Positions 16,605-25,141 of a stretch of 64,000 nucleotides of DNA are shown here, in pieces. Under the pieces are notes generated by a model that saw nothing but the letters and a program-made list of their open reading frames with translations, was not told the DNA's origin and ran no database searches. The stretch comes from PSRF01 sp051000815 (lineage in GTDB: Bacteria > Acidobacteriota > Blastocatellia > Pyrinomonadales > Pyrinomonadaceae), in contig JBPCNX010000024.1 in assembly GCA_051000815.1 (NCBI GenBank), forward strand, positions 1 to 64,000, read 5' to 3'. The translations under genes and the position numbers were made by a program. Numbering within the stretch: position 1 is the first letter of the stretch; the number at the start of each line of letters is the position of its first letter.

Positions 16605-17024
16605 GACTTGCGATTGCCAAATGCCGATTTGAAGACAAGGGTAACTCAAGCATTGTTCGGGAAATCAGAAATTGGCAATCACAAATCTAGAAGCATTGGA
16701 TGGCTGACCCGCCCCGGCTCACAAACAACTCGGTGCCAAATGGGTCGATGTGAAAAACCGGCGGGCATAAGGCGGCAGCTAATCGGAGGATGAGGACGAA
16801 TTGAAAACGTGGCCAGCAACACCCGTTCACAGTGTCGTTCAAGTCAGCCAGTTAGTGACTGCCCTTGACTTAGTCGGAGGTGCTTCCTTTTGACGAGGAA
16901 GCAGCCGGGGTCGATCAGCCATCCAGACGAACTGCCGATTGCCGATTGCTGATTTCCAATTGGAGAACATGGGTTGGTTGATTGGTCTCAAAATTGGCAA
17001 TTGGCAATCGCAAATCGAAAATGT
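16605..17024. repeat. Nested foldback element between sigma and anti-sigma
   Basis: Three nested pairs of complementary arms. Outer: GCGATTGCCAAATGCC (16610) against the complement of GGCAATTGGCAATCGC (16995). Middle: GAAATCAGAAATTGGCAATC (16661) against ATTGCTGATTTCC (16945). Inner: GGATGGCTGACCC...CCCGGCT (16698) against AGCCGGGGTCGATCAGCC (16903). The outer arms are TTGGCAAT-type short repeats; the core of about 180 bases is unique and contains its own perfect hairpin (GCTTCC/GGAAGC at 16882-16902). No protein is encoded. Transcribed, it would form a long structured RNA in the sigma operon leader of the anti-sigma gene. Confidence 0.85.
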
Positions 17025-17028
17025 TTTT

Positions 17029-17820
17029 ATGCTGTGTGAAGAAACAAAATCGTCACTTTCACCTTATCTCGATGATGAGCTGACGCTTCCCGCTCGGGTT
17101 GCGGTAGAAACGCACCTTGATAGGTGCCCCCTGTGCCGCTCCGAAGTCGCGGCCCTGCGATCGCTCACTCGGGGACTGAACTCTTTGACCCGGGCGACGC
17201 CGCCCGCCGATCTTGCTGCCTCTATCTCAAACTCGATAATGATCGAAGCTGCCGCTCGCCTGCAAAGCCCGCAGCCGTCCTTTGGCCAGCGTCTTTCTCG
17301 GTTTCTCGAACCGCGGTTGATGCCCTACAGCGTTGGTTGGGTGGCATCCTTAATACTCTTCTTCTCGATGTTCACCGCACTGAGACCCCACTTCGTCGCC
17401 CTGCACGAGGCGGCCGCACAAAATGCCACTGTCTTTGTTATCCCCGGCGGCCCAAACGATATATATCAACCGGTAACTTCGGAAGACTTTGCCGCCAGCC
17501 GTGCACCGTTTGCAGAACAATCTCCAAGTTTGAATCCAAAAGGCGCGCTCGCATTGCTCACTCGCTCCTATGCTCATCCGCATCCCAACGAACATCAGGA
17601 CTCGGACGATATGATCGTCGTCGCAGACGTGTTTAGCAACGGAGCCGCATCCCTCGCTGGTGTCGTCCATGCTCCACGCAACCGACGTATGCTCAACGAG
17701 TTTGAAGTTGCACTGCGACAGGACGCGGCTTTCGTTCCGGCATCATTAGATCGCCGGCCCGACACAATGCGCGTTGTCTTTACAGTTCAGAAGGTCGATG
17801 TGCGCGAGCGAAATTTTTAA
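17029..17820 (+). CDS. Anti-sigma factor (zinc-finger HC2 type), second copy
   Basis: A 263-residue predicted anti-sigma factor. His28-x3-Cys32-x2-Cys35 (HLDRCPLC) in the cytoplasmic part is the zf-HC2/ZAS motif, preceded by the usual CEETKSSLSPYLDDEL. One membrane segment lies at about 104-125 and a periplasmic part follows. The start taken is the ATG at 17029 at the beginning of the conserved domain. No good ribosome site is seen there, and an open frame runs back to 16939 inside the foldback element, so initiation could use repeat-derived sequence. It pairs with the sigma at 15943-16602. Confidence 0.85.
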   Translation: MLCEETKSSLSPYLDDELTLPARVAVETHLDRCPLCRSEVAALRSLTRGLNSLTRATPPADLAASISNSIMIEAAARLQSPQPSFGQRLSRFLEPRLMPYSVGWVASLILFFSMFTALRPHFVALHEAAAQNATVFVIPGGPNDIYQPVTSEDFAASRAPFAEQSPSLNPKGALALLTRSYAHPHPNEHQDSDDMIVVADVFSNGAASLAGVVHAPRNRRMLNEFEVALRQDAAFVPASLDRRPDTMRVVFTVQKVDVRERNF

Positions 17821-18070
17821 GATTTTCACCGAACAGTTCCCCGCCTTCCGCTTAACGGCTCACAAACCACTCCAGGAACGCCGCGGTCGCAGTTTTGATT
17901 CGCATTCGGAAATCGCGTTTAGCGTCGCAATTCGCCTGCGTATCGACGATCGACAGTGCTCTCATCACTCGCTTGACGCCCCGCAAGTCGCATGTTAGTT
18001 TGCGGATTCACCGTTTTCAGCAATTTTTTCAGTGTCGGATTCAAAATCCGAATCCGTTTCGGAGATACGC
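17821..18070. other. Region upstream of gcvT
   Basis: About 250 bases with no gene. I looked for a glycine riboswitch and found none of its conserved blocks. GCGATTC/GAATCGC-like short inverted words occur, but there is no convincing promoter or terminator. Confidence 0.4.
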
Positions 18071-19195
18071 TTGACAGCACCAGCCGTTGAATTGAAAAAG
18101 ACCTCGCTTAACGAGGCACATCGCCGTATGGGCGGGCGCATGGTCGATTTCGGCGGCTGGGACATGCCGGTGCAGTATCCCGCCGGCACCGTTGAAGAAC
18201 ACCTGCGAACTCGGAATCACGCCGGACTCTTCGATGTCTCGCATATGGGTGAGATTGAGGTGAAAGGTCCGGACGCGATCGCCTTCGTCAATCGCCTCAC
18301 CTCCAACGATGCCTCAAAGCTGATTGATGGTCAGGCTCAATACTCAGCGCTCACAACCCCGCAAGGCACCGTAGTCGATGATCTGCTCGTCTATCGCTTC
18401 GCGTCAGATAACCTGCTCCTGGTTGTAAATGCTGGTACTACGGAAAAGGATTGGGACTGGATCGCATCACAGCAAGGTAGTGAAAGGATCGAGCTTCGCA
18501 ATGTCAGTGCGGAGTATTGCCAACTTGCTTTGCAGGGACCTGACGCCCTGGCGATTCTTAAACCGTTAACTGACGTTTCACTGGCGGAGATCAAGTACTA
18601 CCACTTCAGCAAAGGTAATGTTGATAATGTTCCCGCTATCGTTTCTCGAACTGGTTATACCGGAGAAGACGGCTTCGAAGTTTATGCCGCCGCAGATAAG
18701 GCTGAGCAACTCTGGAACAAGCTTCTCGACGCCGGAGCCTACGGTACGGACGCGGGAGTGATTCCCTGCGGGCTCGCAGCGCGCAATACTCTGAGGCTCG
18801 AAGCGGGAATGGCCCTCTACGGACACGAAATCGATGAGACCACATCGTTGTTTGAAGCCAATCTCGGATGGATCTGCAAACTAGACAAAGGCGAATTCAA
18901 CGGTCGCGAGGTCCTGGCAAAGCAAAAGGAAACAGGAGTTCAACGCCGGCTCGCAGGTTTTGAAATGACTGAACGCGGCATTGCTCGAGACGATCAGGAA
19001 GTTGTTATAAATGGCTTGCGTGTGGGACGTGTCACTTCCGGAAGTCCGGCGCCCTACCTGAAGAAAAACATTGGGTTAGCCTACGTCCCCACTGAGTTTG
19101 CCAAGGAAGGGCAACCGATTCAGATTGATGTGAGGGGACGTCTCATTGCGGCGCAGATAGTGAAGACGCCATTTTACAAACGCAGAAAGACGTGA
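18071..19195 (+). CDS. gcvT: Glycine cleavage system T protein (aminomethyltransferase)
   Basis: This transfers the methylene group of the aminomethyl-lipoyl intermediate to tetrahydrofolate, releasing ammonia. The 374-residue protein is of normal length and aligns end to end with the family: KKTSLNEAHRRMGGRMVDFGGWDMPVQY, LFDVSHMGEIEV, YTGEDGFE, and a C-terminal GCV_T barrel domain (GFEMTERGIARD, then VGRVTSGSPAPYLKKNIGLAYV). The TTG at 18071 is chosen because GGAG lies six bases upstream; a GTG at 18032 is an in-frame alternative lacking one. It is first of gcvT, gcvH, gcvPA, gcvPB in the same direction. Confidence 0.96.
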   Translation: MTAPAVELKKTSLNEAHRRMGGRMVDFGGWDMPVQYPAGTVEEHLRTRNHAGLFDVSHMGEIEVKGPDAIAFVNRLTSNDASKLIDGQAQYSALTTPQGTVVDDLLVYRFASDNLLLVVNAGTTEKDWDWIASQQGSERIELRNVSAEYCQLALQGPDALAILKPLTDVSLAEIKYYHFSKGNVDNVPAIVSRTGYTGEDGFEVYAAADKAEQLWNKLLDAGAYGTDAGVIPCGLAARNTLRLEAGMALYGHEIDETTSLFEANLGWICKLDKGEFNGREVLAKQKETGVQRRLAGFEMTERGIARDDQEVVINGLRVGRVTSGSPAPYLKKNIGLAYVPTEFAKEGQPIQIDVRGRLIAAQIVKTPFYKRRKT

Positions 19196-19317
19196 CGGCT
19201 TACAGGTTGGTTCCATTTGCCGGTCTCAGGTCCCAATCGCTTTAACCTGACCAATGAAAGCTGCAGGACTAGAACTTGAACTGACTTGCAACCTGTTACG
19301 CCATTTGAGGAGGAGCC

Positions 19318-19710
19318 ATGGCTAAGGTTTTGGAAGAGTTACACTACAGCAAGGATCACGAATGGGTGCGTGTCGAAGGCGACGTGGCCGCTGTAGGAAT
19401 TACTGACTATGCACAAAACTCTCTTGGCGATGTTGTTTATGTGGAGCTGCCGAAAAGAGGGGAAGAGTTTGCGGCTAATGAATCCTTTGGTTCGGTCGAG
19501 TCGGTGAAAGCGGTATCCGAGGTTTTTTCTCCGGTATCTGGAACAGTTGTCGAAGTGAATGATTCGCTTAACGACGAACCGGAAAAAGTTAATGTGGATC
19601 CATACGGAGAAGGTTGGATGATACGCTTTAAGATGCAGAACCCGGGCGAGGTCGACAGCCTTCTGACCGCGGCGGAATACGAAGATTTCACCAGGGCGGA
19701 GAAAGAGTAA
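19318..19710 (+). CDS. gcvH: Glycine cleavage system H protein
   Basis: The lipoyl-carrier subunit, 130 residues, shuttling the aminomethyl group between P, T and L proteins. Lys64 in SVESVKAVSEVFSP is the expected lipoylation site. The protein shows the complete family pattern from YSKDHEWVRVEGDVAAVGITDY to the helical end. GAGGAGGAGCC immediately before the ATG gives a strong ribosome site. The 122-base gap after gcvT is the largest in this operon. The gcvPA start lies one base past the gcvH stop. Confidence 0.97.
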   Translation: MAKVLEELHYSKDHEWVRVEGDVAAVGITDYAQNSLGDVVYVELPKRGEEFAANESFGSVESVKAVSEVFSPVSGTVVEVNDSLNDEPEKVNVDPYGEGWMIRFKMQNPGEVDSLLTAAEYEDFTRAEKE

Positions 19711-19711
19711 C

Positions 19712-21061
19712 TTGCGTTACATTCCCAACTCGCCCGAAGAGCGGGCCGAAATGCTTCAACAGATCGGCCTTCAGACCGCGGCCGACCTCTTTGAAACTGT
19801 TCCTGAAGCCTTACGCCTAACGCGCGATCTCAACACACCCGCAGCACTTTCAGAGCTCGAACTGCTCTCGGGTTTCGAAGCAATGGCCCAGCGCAACACC
19901 GGAGCGCAGCGGGCCAGTTTCCTGGGAGCGGGCGCCTACTCCCACTATATTCCCACCGTCGTAGATCACATTATTTCTCGTTCGGAATTTTTCACCGCCT
20001 ACACGCCGTACCAACCGGAAATATCGCAGGGCACTCTCCAGGCGATCTTTGAGTTTCAGACGCTCGTTTGCCAATTGACCGCTATGGACGTGGCAAACGC
20101 GTCGATGTACGACGGGTCAACAGCACTTGCCGAGGCCGTGCTGATGGCCGAGCGAATCACCAGGCGATCGAGAGTGATCGCTTGTGGAGCCGTGCACCCT
20201 GAGTATCTCGAAGTCTGCCAGACTTACGTGCAACATGCAGGAATTCAACTCGACCACGTGGACTTTAACCCGGCCACAGGTCAGACGGCAGACATCGCGG
20301 CAGCACTCGACGATAAGACTGCGGCGATCATAGTGCAGTCGCCCAACTTCTTCGGCTGTATCGAAGACTTAACGCCGCTCGCCGAACAGGCGCACGCTGC
20401 TGGAGCGCTTCTCATTGTTGCCCTCACTGAGGCGATCTCGCTGGCGTTCTTGAAGTCACCTGGGGCGTGCGGAGCCGATATCGTTGTCGCTGAGGGGCAA
20501 TCGTTCGGCGTGCCGCTGTCCTTTGGCGGTCCCTACGTAGGTCTCTTCGCAACTCGAGAAAAATACGCGCGTCAAATTCCCGGACGTTTAGTGGGCGAAG
20601 CTTACGACAAGCAGGGACGACGTGGTTTTGTGCTCACGCTTGCGACACGCGAGCAACACATACGTCGGGAGAAGGCAACGTCAAATATCTGCACCAATGA
20701 AGGTTTGATCGCACTCGCAGCTACAGTCTATCTGGAAACCATGGGACGGCGCGGGCTGCAGGAGGTCGCGGAACAATGTGCGCAGAAAGCCGCTTACACC
20801 GCGCGGAGAATTGCTGAACTGGAGGGCTTCACAATTACCTTCACAGCGCCCCGCTTCAACGAATTCGTTGTTACTGTGCCGACCCCCGCAGCAGATCTAC
20901 TGGCGCGTCTCGCCACCGAACGAGACATCAATGGAGGGCTGGCTTTGTCTCGTTACTTTGCTGAACGTCCAAATGACTTTCTAGTTTGTGTGACGGAGAT
21001 GAACTCACGCGCCCAGATTGACGCTCTTGTTGCGGGGCTCGAACTTATCGCCGCTGGTTGA
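19712..21061 (+). CDS. gcvPA: Glycine dehydrogenase (decarboxylating) subunit 1
   Basis: The N-terminal half of the split glycine decarboxylase, 449 residues, lacking the PLP lysine. Family landmarks: MRYIPNSPEERAEML, FLGAGAYSHYIPTVVDHI, YTPYQPEISQGTLQAIFEFQT, then VYDGSTALAEA-like MYDGSTALAEA. The start is TTG at 19712, one base after the gcvH stop, with GGAG in the end of gcvH as ribosome site. It works as a heterotetramer with GcvPB to release CO2 from glycine. Split P proteins are typical of many bacteria outside Proteobacteria. Confidence 0.97.
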   Translation: MRYIPNSPEERAEMLQQIGLQTAADLFETVPEALRLTRDLNTPAALSELELLSGFEAMAQRNTGAQRASFLGAGAYSHYIPTVVDHIISRSEFFTAYTPYQPEISQGTLQAIFEFQTLVCQLTAMDVANASMYDGSTALAEAVLMAERITRRSRVIACGAVHPEYLEVCQTYVQHAGIQLDHVDFNPATGQTADIAAALDDKTAAIIVQSPNFFGCIEDLTPLAEQAHAAGALLIVALTEAISLAFLKSPGACGADIVVAEGQSFGVPLSFGGPYVGLFATREKYARQIPGRLVGEAYDKQGRRGFVLTLATREQHIRREKATSNICTNEGLIALAATVYLETMGRRGLQEVAEQCAQKAAYTARRIAELEGFTITFTAPRFNEFVVTVPTPAADLLARLATERDINGGLALSRYFAERPNDFLVCVTEMNSRAQIDALVAGLELIAAG

Positions 21062-21064
21062 TTT

Positions 21065-22591
21065 ATGAAAGACATTATTACCAAGGTCACTTCCCACATT
21101 AGCCACAATGAAGCGTTGATCTTCGAACGCTCCCAGGCTGGCCGCATCGGCTATCGTCTGCCCCCGCTTGATGTGGACGCGAGCCCGCTCGACGAGATCG
21201 TGCAGCATCAGTTTCGCCGCGACGACGAACTTGAAGGCCTGCCCGAAGTCAGTGAAGTCGATGTGATTCGCCACTTCACGCGCATGTCCACCTGGAACTA
21301 CTCAATTGATCTGGGTATGTATCCCCTTGGCTCCTGCACGATGAAATACAACTCGCGATTGAATGAAAAGGTCGCTCGCATCGCCGGTTTTGCGAACCTC
21401 CATCCGCTCAGTTCCGACCAGGACGCGCAAGGGGCGCTCCAGGTGATCTACGAATTGCAGGAACATCTCGCAGAGATAACCGGACTGGCGGGGGTGTCGC
21501 TGCAACCGGCTGCCGGAGCGCATGGTGAGATGACAGGCGTAATGATCATTCGGGCGTACATCGACGCGCGAGATGGAGCGGGAGCCTCAGCAAAGCGTCG
21601 CACGATGCTCATTCCCGACTCAGCGCATGGAACCAATCCGGCGTCGGCGCACCTCTCAGGGTTCTCCGTTAAGACGATTCGGTCTACTCCCGAAGGTTTG
21701 ACGGATCTGGATCACCTTCGAGAGCTTTGTGCTCATGGCGAAGTGGCCGGGCTCATGCTCACCAATCCAAACACGCTGGGACTGTTTGAAAAGAACATTC
21801 AGGAAATCTGTTCCATCGTTCATGAGGCGGGAGGTCTCGTCTATATGGATGGCGCCAACATGAACGCTCTGGTCGGAATTGCGCGGCCGGGTGACATGGG
21901 TGTCGATGTGATCCACCTGAATCTTCACAAGACATTCTCGACTCCGCATGGCGGCGGGGGCCCGGGCTGCGGACCTTGTTGTTGCACAAAAGAGCTTAAG
22001 CCGTTTTTGCCCGTTCCCCGGATTGTGAAGCGTGGTGAGACCTATAACCTGGACTTCGATCATCAGCAATCAATCGGTCGTGTGAAAGCGTTTCTCGGTA
22101 ACTACGGGATGATGTTGCGGGCGCTCTCTTATATTCAAACGCACGGTCATGACGGACTCCGTGAGGCGACAGAAGCGGCAGTTCTCAATTCTCGTTATGT
22201 TGCCCACGGACTCGCCGCAGATTACGAGAAGCCCTTCGCGCAGCCTTCAATGCATGAAGTTGTCTTCACCGATAAGCGCCAGTCGCGCAAGGGAGTGCAT
22301 ACGCTGGACATTGCGAAGCGTTTGATCGACTACGGCTTTCATCCGATGACGATTTACTTTCCGTTGATTGTTCAGGGGGCGATGCTGATCGAGCCGACGG
22401 AATCGGTTGGCCGCCAGGAGCTGGATCAGTTTGTGGAGGCGATGAAGTCGATCGCGCGTGAGGCGGTCGAGGACCCTGATCTCGTAATCAACGCTCCGCA
22501 CTCAACGAGAATCGGACGTCTTGATGAAGCAGCGGCGGCGCGACGGCCAATGTTGCGCTGGAAGCCGAAACAGGCTGCCAGCGCTGGATAA
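21065..22591 (+). CDS. gcvPB: Glycine dehydrogenase (decarboxylating) subunit 2
   Basis: The PLP-carrying half of glycine decarboxylase, 508 residues. Lys289 in NLHKTFSTPHGGGGPG is the cofactor lysine. Other landmarks: PLGSCTMKYN, AHGTNPASAHLSGF, VYMDGANMNALVG. The gap after gcvPA is three bases. Oddly, the stretch after GGGGPG reads CGPCCCTKEL, where homologues usually have GPVGVK-like sequence: a cluster of cysteines beside the glycine loop without change of length. The gene ends two bases before the convergent ferredoxin-like gene. Confidence 0.97.
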   Translation: MKDIITKVTSHISHNEALIFERSQAGRIGYRLPPLDVDASPLDEIVQHQFRRDDELEGLPEVSEVDVIRHFTRMSTWNYSIDLGMYPLGSCTMKYNSRLNEKVARIAGFANLHPLSSDQDAQGALQVIYELQEHLAEITGLAGVSLQPAAGAHGEMTGVMIIRAYIDARDGAGASAKRRTMLIPDSAHGTNPASAHLSGFSVKTIRSTPEGLTDLDHLRELCAHGEVAGLMLTNPNTLGLFEKNIQEICSIVHEAGGLVYMDGANMNALVGIARPGDMGVDVIHLNLHKTFSTPHGGGGPGCGPCCCTKELKPFLPVPRIVKRGETYNLDFDHQQSIGRVKAFLGNYGMMLRALSYIQTHGHDGLREATEAAVLNSRYVAHGLAADYEKPFAQPSMHEVVFTDKRQSRKGVHTLDIAKRLIDYGFHPMTIYFPLIVQGAMLIEPTESVGRQELDQFVEAMKSIAREAVEDPDLVINAPHSTRIGRLDEAAAARRPMLRWKPKQAASAG

Positions 22592-22593
22592 CG

Positions 22594-23046
22594 TCAGGCT
22601 TCCCAGTTCGGCTTGTCAGTTGCACCGCTGGTGGTTGCCGTTGAAATCACTCCTGGTGAAGGAACTTTTAGCAGGGCCAATCTCTCAACCACGCGGCCGT
22701 TCAGGATGTGCTCCTCAATGATCTCAGACACATCAGCGGCACGCACCTGGGCATACCACACGCCGTCAGGATAAACCATCACCGCCGCGCCGATGGAACA
22801 AAAGCCGATAGAGGCACACTCGGTGAGCACAATGTTTCCCCGGGGATTCTTACCCTTCTCTTCCTTGCCAAAGAGAATGCCGCGCGCGAGCAACTCGCTT
22901 TCAAAAGCCGCTTTCACCGCTGCACTGTCCACCGCCGAGCACGACTTCCCGGTACAGACCAAAACATGATGCGTGATTGGAGCGGCTGCGACGGGCGCTA
23001 GTTTCATCAGCCGGTCGGTGTCTGTAATGAAAGGAATTTCAGGCAT
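22594..23046 (-). CDS. Thioredoxin-fold [2Fe-2S] ferredoxin-like protein
   Basis: A 150-residue protein with a thioredoxin-like 2Fe-2S ferredoxin domain at about 25-115. The cluster ligands would be Cys31 and Cys36 (CTGKSC) and Cys77 and Cys83 (CASIGFC). The family includes NuoE-like domains and free-standing (2Fe-2S) ferredoxins, which act as electron carriers in the cytoplasm. Residues 1-24 and 118-150 are extra and without features. The gene is convergent with gcvPB with almost no gap; no shared function is implied. The redox partner is not evident from the context. Confidence 0.85.
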   Translation of the reverse strand: MPEIPFITDTDRLMKLAPVAAAPITHHVLVCTGKSCSAVDSAAVKAAFESELLARGILFGKEEKGKNPRGNIVLTECASIGFCSIGAAVMVYPDGVWYAQVRAADVSEIIEEHILNGRVVERLALLKVPSPGVISTATTSGATDKPNWEA

Positions 23047-23157
23047 TTCAGTTCGCTTGATTCAAGACATGCTAACACGTCGCGAGCCTCGCTTGGTACG
23101 GACTAGGCGATAGGACACCGGCCCCCCTCAGTTCACTTCCCCTTCGGTAAAAGTACT

Positions 23158-23187
23158 TTGCTACACATTGAAAATACATTGTAGAAT
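23158..23187 (+). promoter_or_regulatory. Candidate promoter for the FHA-protease gene
   Basis: TTGCTA (23158-23163), 18 bases, then TAGAAT (23182-23187). It lies 100 bases upstream of the start of the FHA gene and fits a sigma-70-like site. Read by eye; the 100-base leader has no obvious structure. Confidence 0.45.
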
Positions 23188-23287
23188 GGGGGCCTGAAGG
23201 GCGACCGCTGTGAAGACCGCAACTGGAATGAGCGGTCGGATGCGGGCGCCCAAGTTAATGTAAGGCGGCTCACGAACCCGCAGTTTT

Positions 23288-24895
23288 ATGGCAACCGGCC
23301 TCGTTATCCACATCTCCTCGGGCGACGACAAACACACGGAAGTGTTAACCGGCGAACGGATTCGCATCGGCAATTGCGAGGATTGCGATCTGCGCCTGCG
23401 GGCGTCAGCTTTGCCGAAGAGACCCGAAACCGATGGCCTCGTGTTGGAGTTAGCCGGCAGAAACGGCTCCTATCACGTCGCCGGGTTTGATCGGGAGCTT
23501 GAACTCAGTCTTAACGGGCAGCCACTGGAGACTGATACCAGGATCAAGGATGGCGACGAGCTTCGTATCGGCGATTCCAATCTTGCGCTCCAGTTTTTCC
23601 CTATACGCGCCTTGCCCGCTGTCGTTCCCGGTCCAGCCCGTGAGACTCTTGTTGCGCCCTTCATCGAACAAGCCGCAATTGAATCTGCGGCAACCGCCCG
23701 TCGCGACGATGCGAAGGTATTCCTGCGCGAGTTTACCCGCGAGTTGGTACGCGAAATTAATCCCAGTACAAAGTTGATCACCCTGGCCATTGCCCTCGCT
23801 CTCGTTGGCGGCGTCCTCTACATCGGCTTCTCCATGTTCAAAGAGATGCAGCGCAGCCGCCGCTTGATCGATGACCAGCGCGCGCAACTCACTTCCATGA
23901 AGGACCAGGTATCGAAGACCAACGATACACTCGACGACCTTGGGCGTTCGAATAAGGAGATTCGGGACAGTCTCTCACTGGCCGTGAAACTGCGCAGCGA
24001 TTACGGCAGCGGAGTTTGCTTAATCGCTGGTTCCTTCTATTTCGTTGAGGCTGGCACCGGTCGCCCTTTGCGTTACCCGGAAGCTCAAATGAATGAGAGT
24101 GGAACTGCTGTTCAGGGGAGTGGAGACTCGCAAACTCTTACACCTGAGGGTCGGGCCTCAATTGCCGAATTTGAATTCGTCGGCACCGGTTTTTACGTCG
24201 GCAGCAATTTCATTGTTACCAACCGGCATATCGCCCAACCGTGGCTTGCTGATGACCGCGCCCAAAGTTTGAGCAGCAGCGTGCGAGGTCAACCACGACT
24301 GAAGAAACTCAATGCTTACTTTCCCGATCATAAACAACCGATCGCGCTGAAGTTTAAGATGGCAGCGAACCGCGACGACCTGGCAGTCTGCACCCTCGAG
24401 ATCGCGGAGGTGCCGAACGAAATTCCGATTATTCCACTCGAAGAGGATGAGGAGTCGGTTGCTGTTGGAAAGATGGTTGTAATGATGGGTTACCCATCCG
24501 GACCCGATCGACTTCTGGCCCTGCTGGAAGATGCCGAGTCGCGCGACATCCAGCAGCGTTACGGCTCGCTCGATGCCCTGCTCGGTTATCTCGCAGAGAA
24601 GCGGCGAATTCAACCACTCACTACACAGGGAAGCATCACGGACCTGGACGTGCGCCGCATCTCCTACGATGCGCGTACGGCCGAGGGTGGTTCCGGCGCT
24701 CCGCTGTTTGGGCCATCGGGCCGTGTAATTGGCGTAAACTTCGCGATCTTCACGGAAAACCAGGCGTCAAACTTCGCGGTGCCGATTCAATACGCTACCA
24801 ACCTACTTGAACGTGCCGGCTGGACTCGCCCGGCGCCAAAGGAAACCAAGGATGGTGAGGCGGGCAACACAGCCGCCAGCGCGGCACCCAAATAA
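23288..24895 (+). CDS. FHA domain, membrane anchor and trypsin-like serine protease
   Basis: A 535-residue protein. Residues 1-110 form an FHA phosphothreonine-binding domain (IRIGNCEDCDLRL and GRNGSYHV). A membrane segment lies at about 164-182 and a short coiled coil at 190-225. A trypsin-like protease domain occupies 295-520 with an intact triad: His about 313 in VTNRHIAQ, Asp about 363 in RDDLAV and Ser about 469 in GGSGAPLFG. The FHA domain should be cytoplasmic and the protease outside. This links phosphoprotein signalling across the membrane to a HtrA-like protease; a Ser/Thr kinase gene lies at 40570-42177, but that link is an inference. Confidence 0.88.
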   Translation: MATGLVIHISSGDDKHTEVLTGERIRIGNCEDCDLRLRASALPKRPETDGLVLELAGRNGSYHVAGFDRELELSLNGQPLETDTRIKDGDELRIGDSNLALQFFPIRALPAVVPGPARETLVAPFIEQAAIESAATARRDDAKVFLREFTRELVREINPSTKLITLAIALALVGGVLYIGFSMFKEMQRSRRLIDDQRAQLTSMKDQVSKTNDTLDDLGRSNKEIRDSLSLAVKLRSDYGSGVCLIAGSFYFVEAGTGRPLRYPEAQMNESGTAVQGSGDSQTLTPEGRASIAEFEFVGTGFYVGSNFIVTNRHIAQPWLADDRAQSLSSSVRGQPRLKKLNAYFPDHKQPIALKFKMAANRDDLAVCTLEIAEVPNEIPIIPLEEDEESVAVGKMVVMMGYPSGPDRLLALLEDAESRDIQQRYGSLDALLGYLAEKRRIQPLTTQGSITDLDVRRISYDARTAEGGSGAPLFGPSGRVIGVNFAIFTENQASNFAVPIQYATNLLERAGWTRPAPKETKDGEAGNTAASAAPK

Positions 24896-24937
24896 GTCCA
24901 AATTTCAGTTCATGGTCTTCCGGACAAAGTTAGCCCA

Positions 24938-24994
24938 GGAACTTTGAAATCGTGACTCGTATTCTGGAACTCGTGTCCAGCTATGCTCTCAGAA
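24938..24994 (+). promoter_or_regulatory. Candidate tandem ECF-type promoters for the 25-32 kb operon
   Basis: GGAACTC (24966-24972), 16 bases, then TCAGAA (24989-24994) matches the ECF (RpoE-like) pattern. A second GGAACTT (24938-24944) precedes ATTCT at the same spacing. Both lie about 150-200 bases before the first gene. Confidence 0.35.
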
Positions 24995-25141
24995 CGCGGA
25001 GGCGGTATGACAGTTGCCAACGAAGGTCTATCGCTTTAGGAATCAAGAATGGCGGCGACCTTCCGAGCAACACCGCAGTAGGATTGCGCCATCTGAAGGG
25101 AATTCAGCAAGCATTTGAAAGTCACCAAGGATTACAACAGG

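Noticed and set aside
17821..18070. Glycine riboswitch before gcvT
   Set aside because: None of the conserved sequence blocks of the class could be found on the plus strand.
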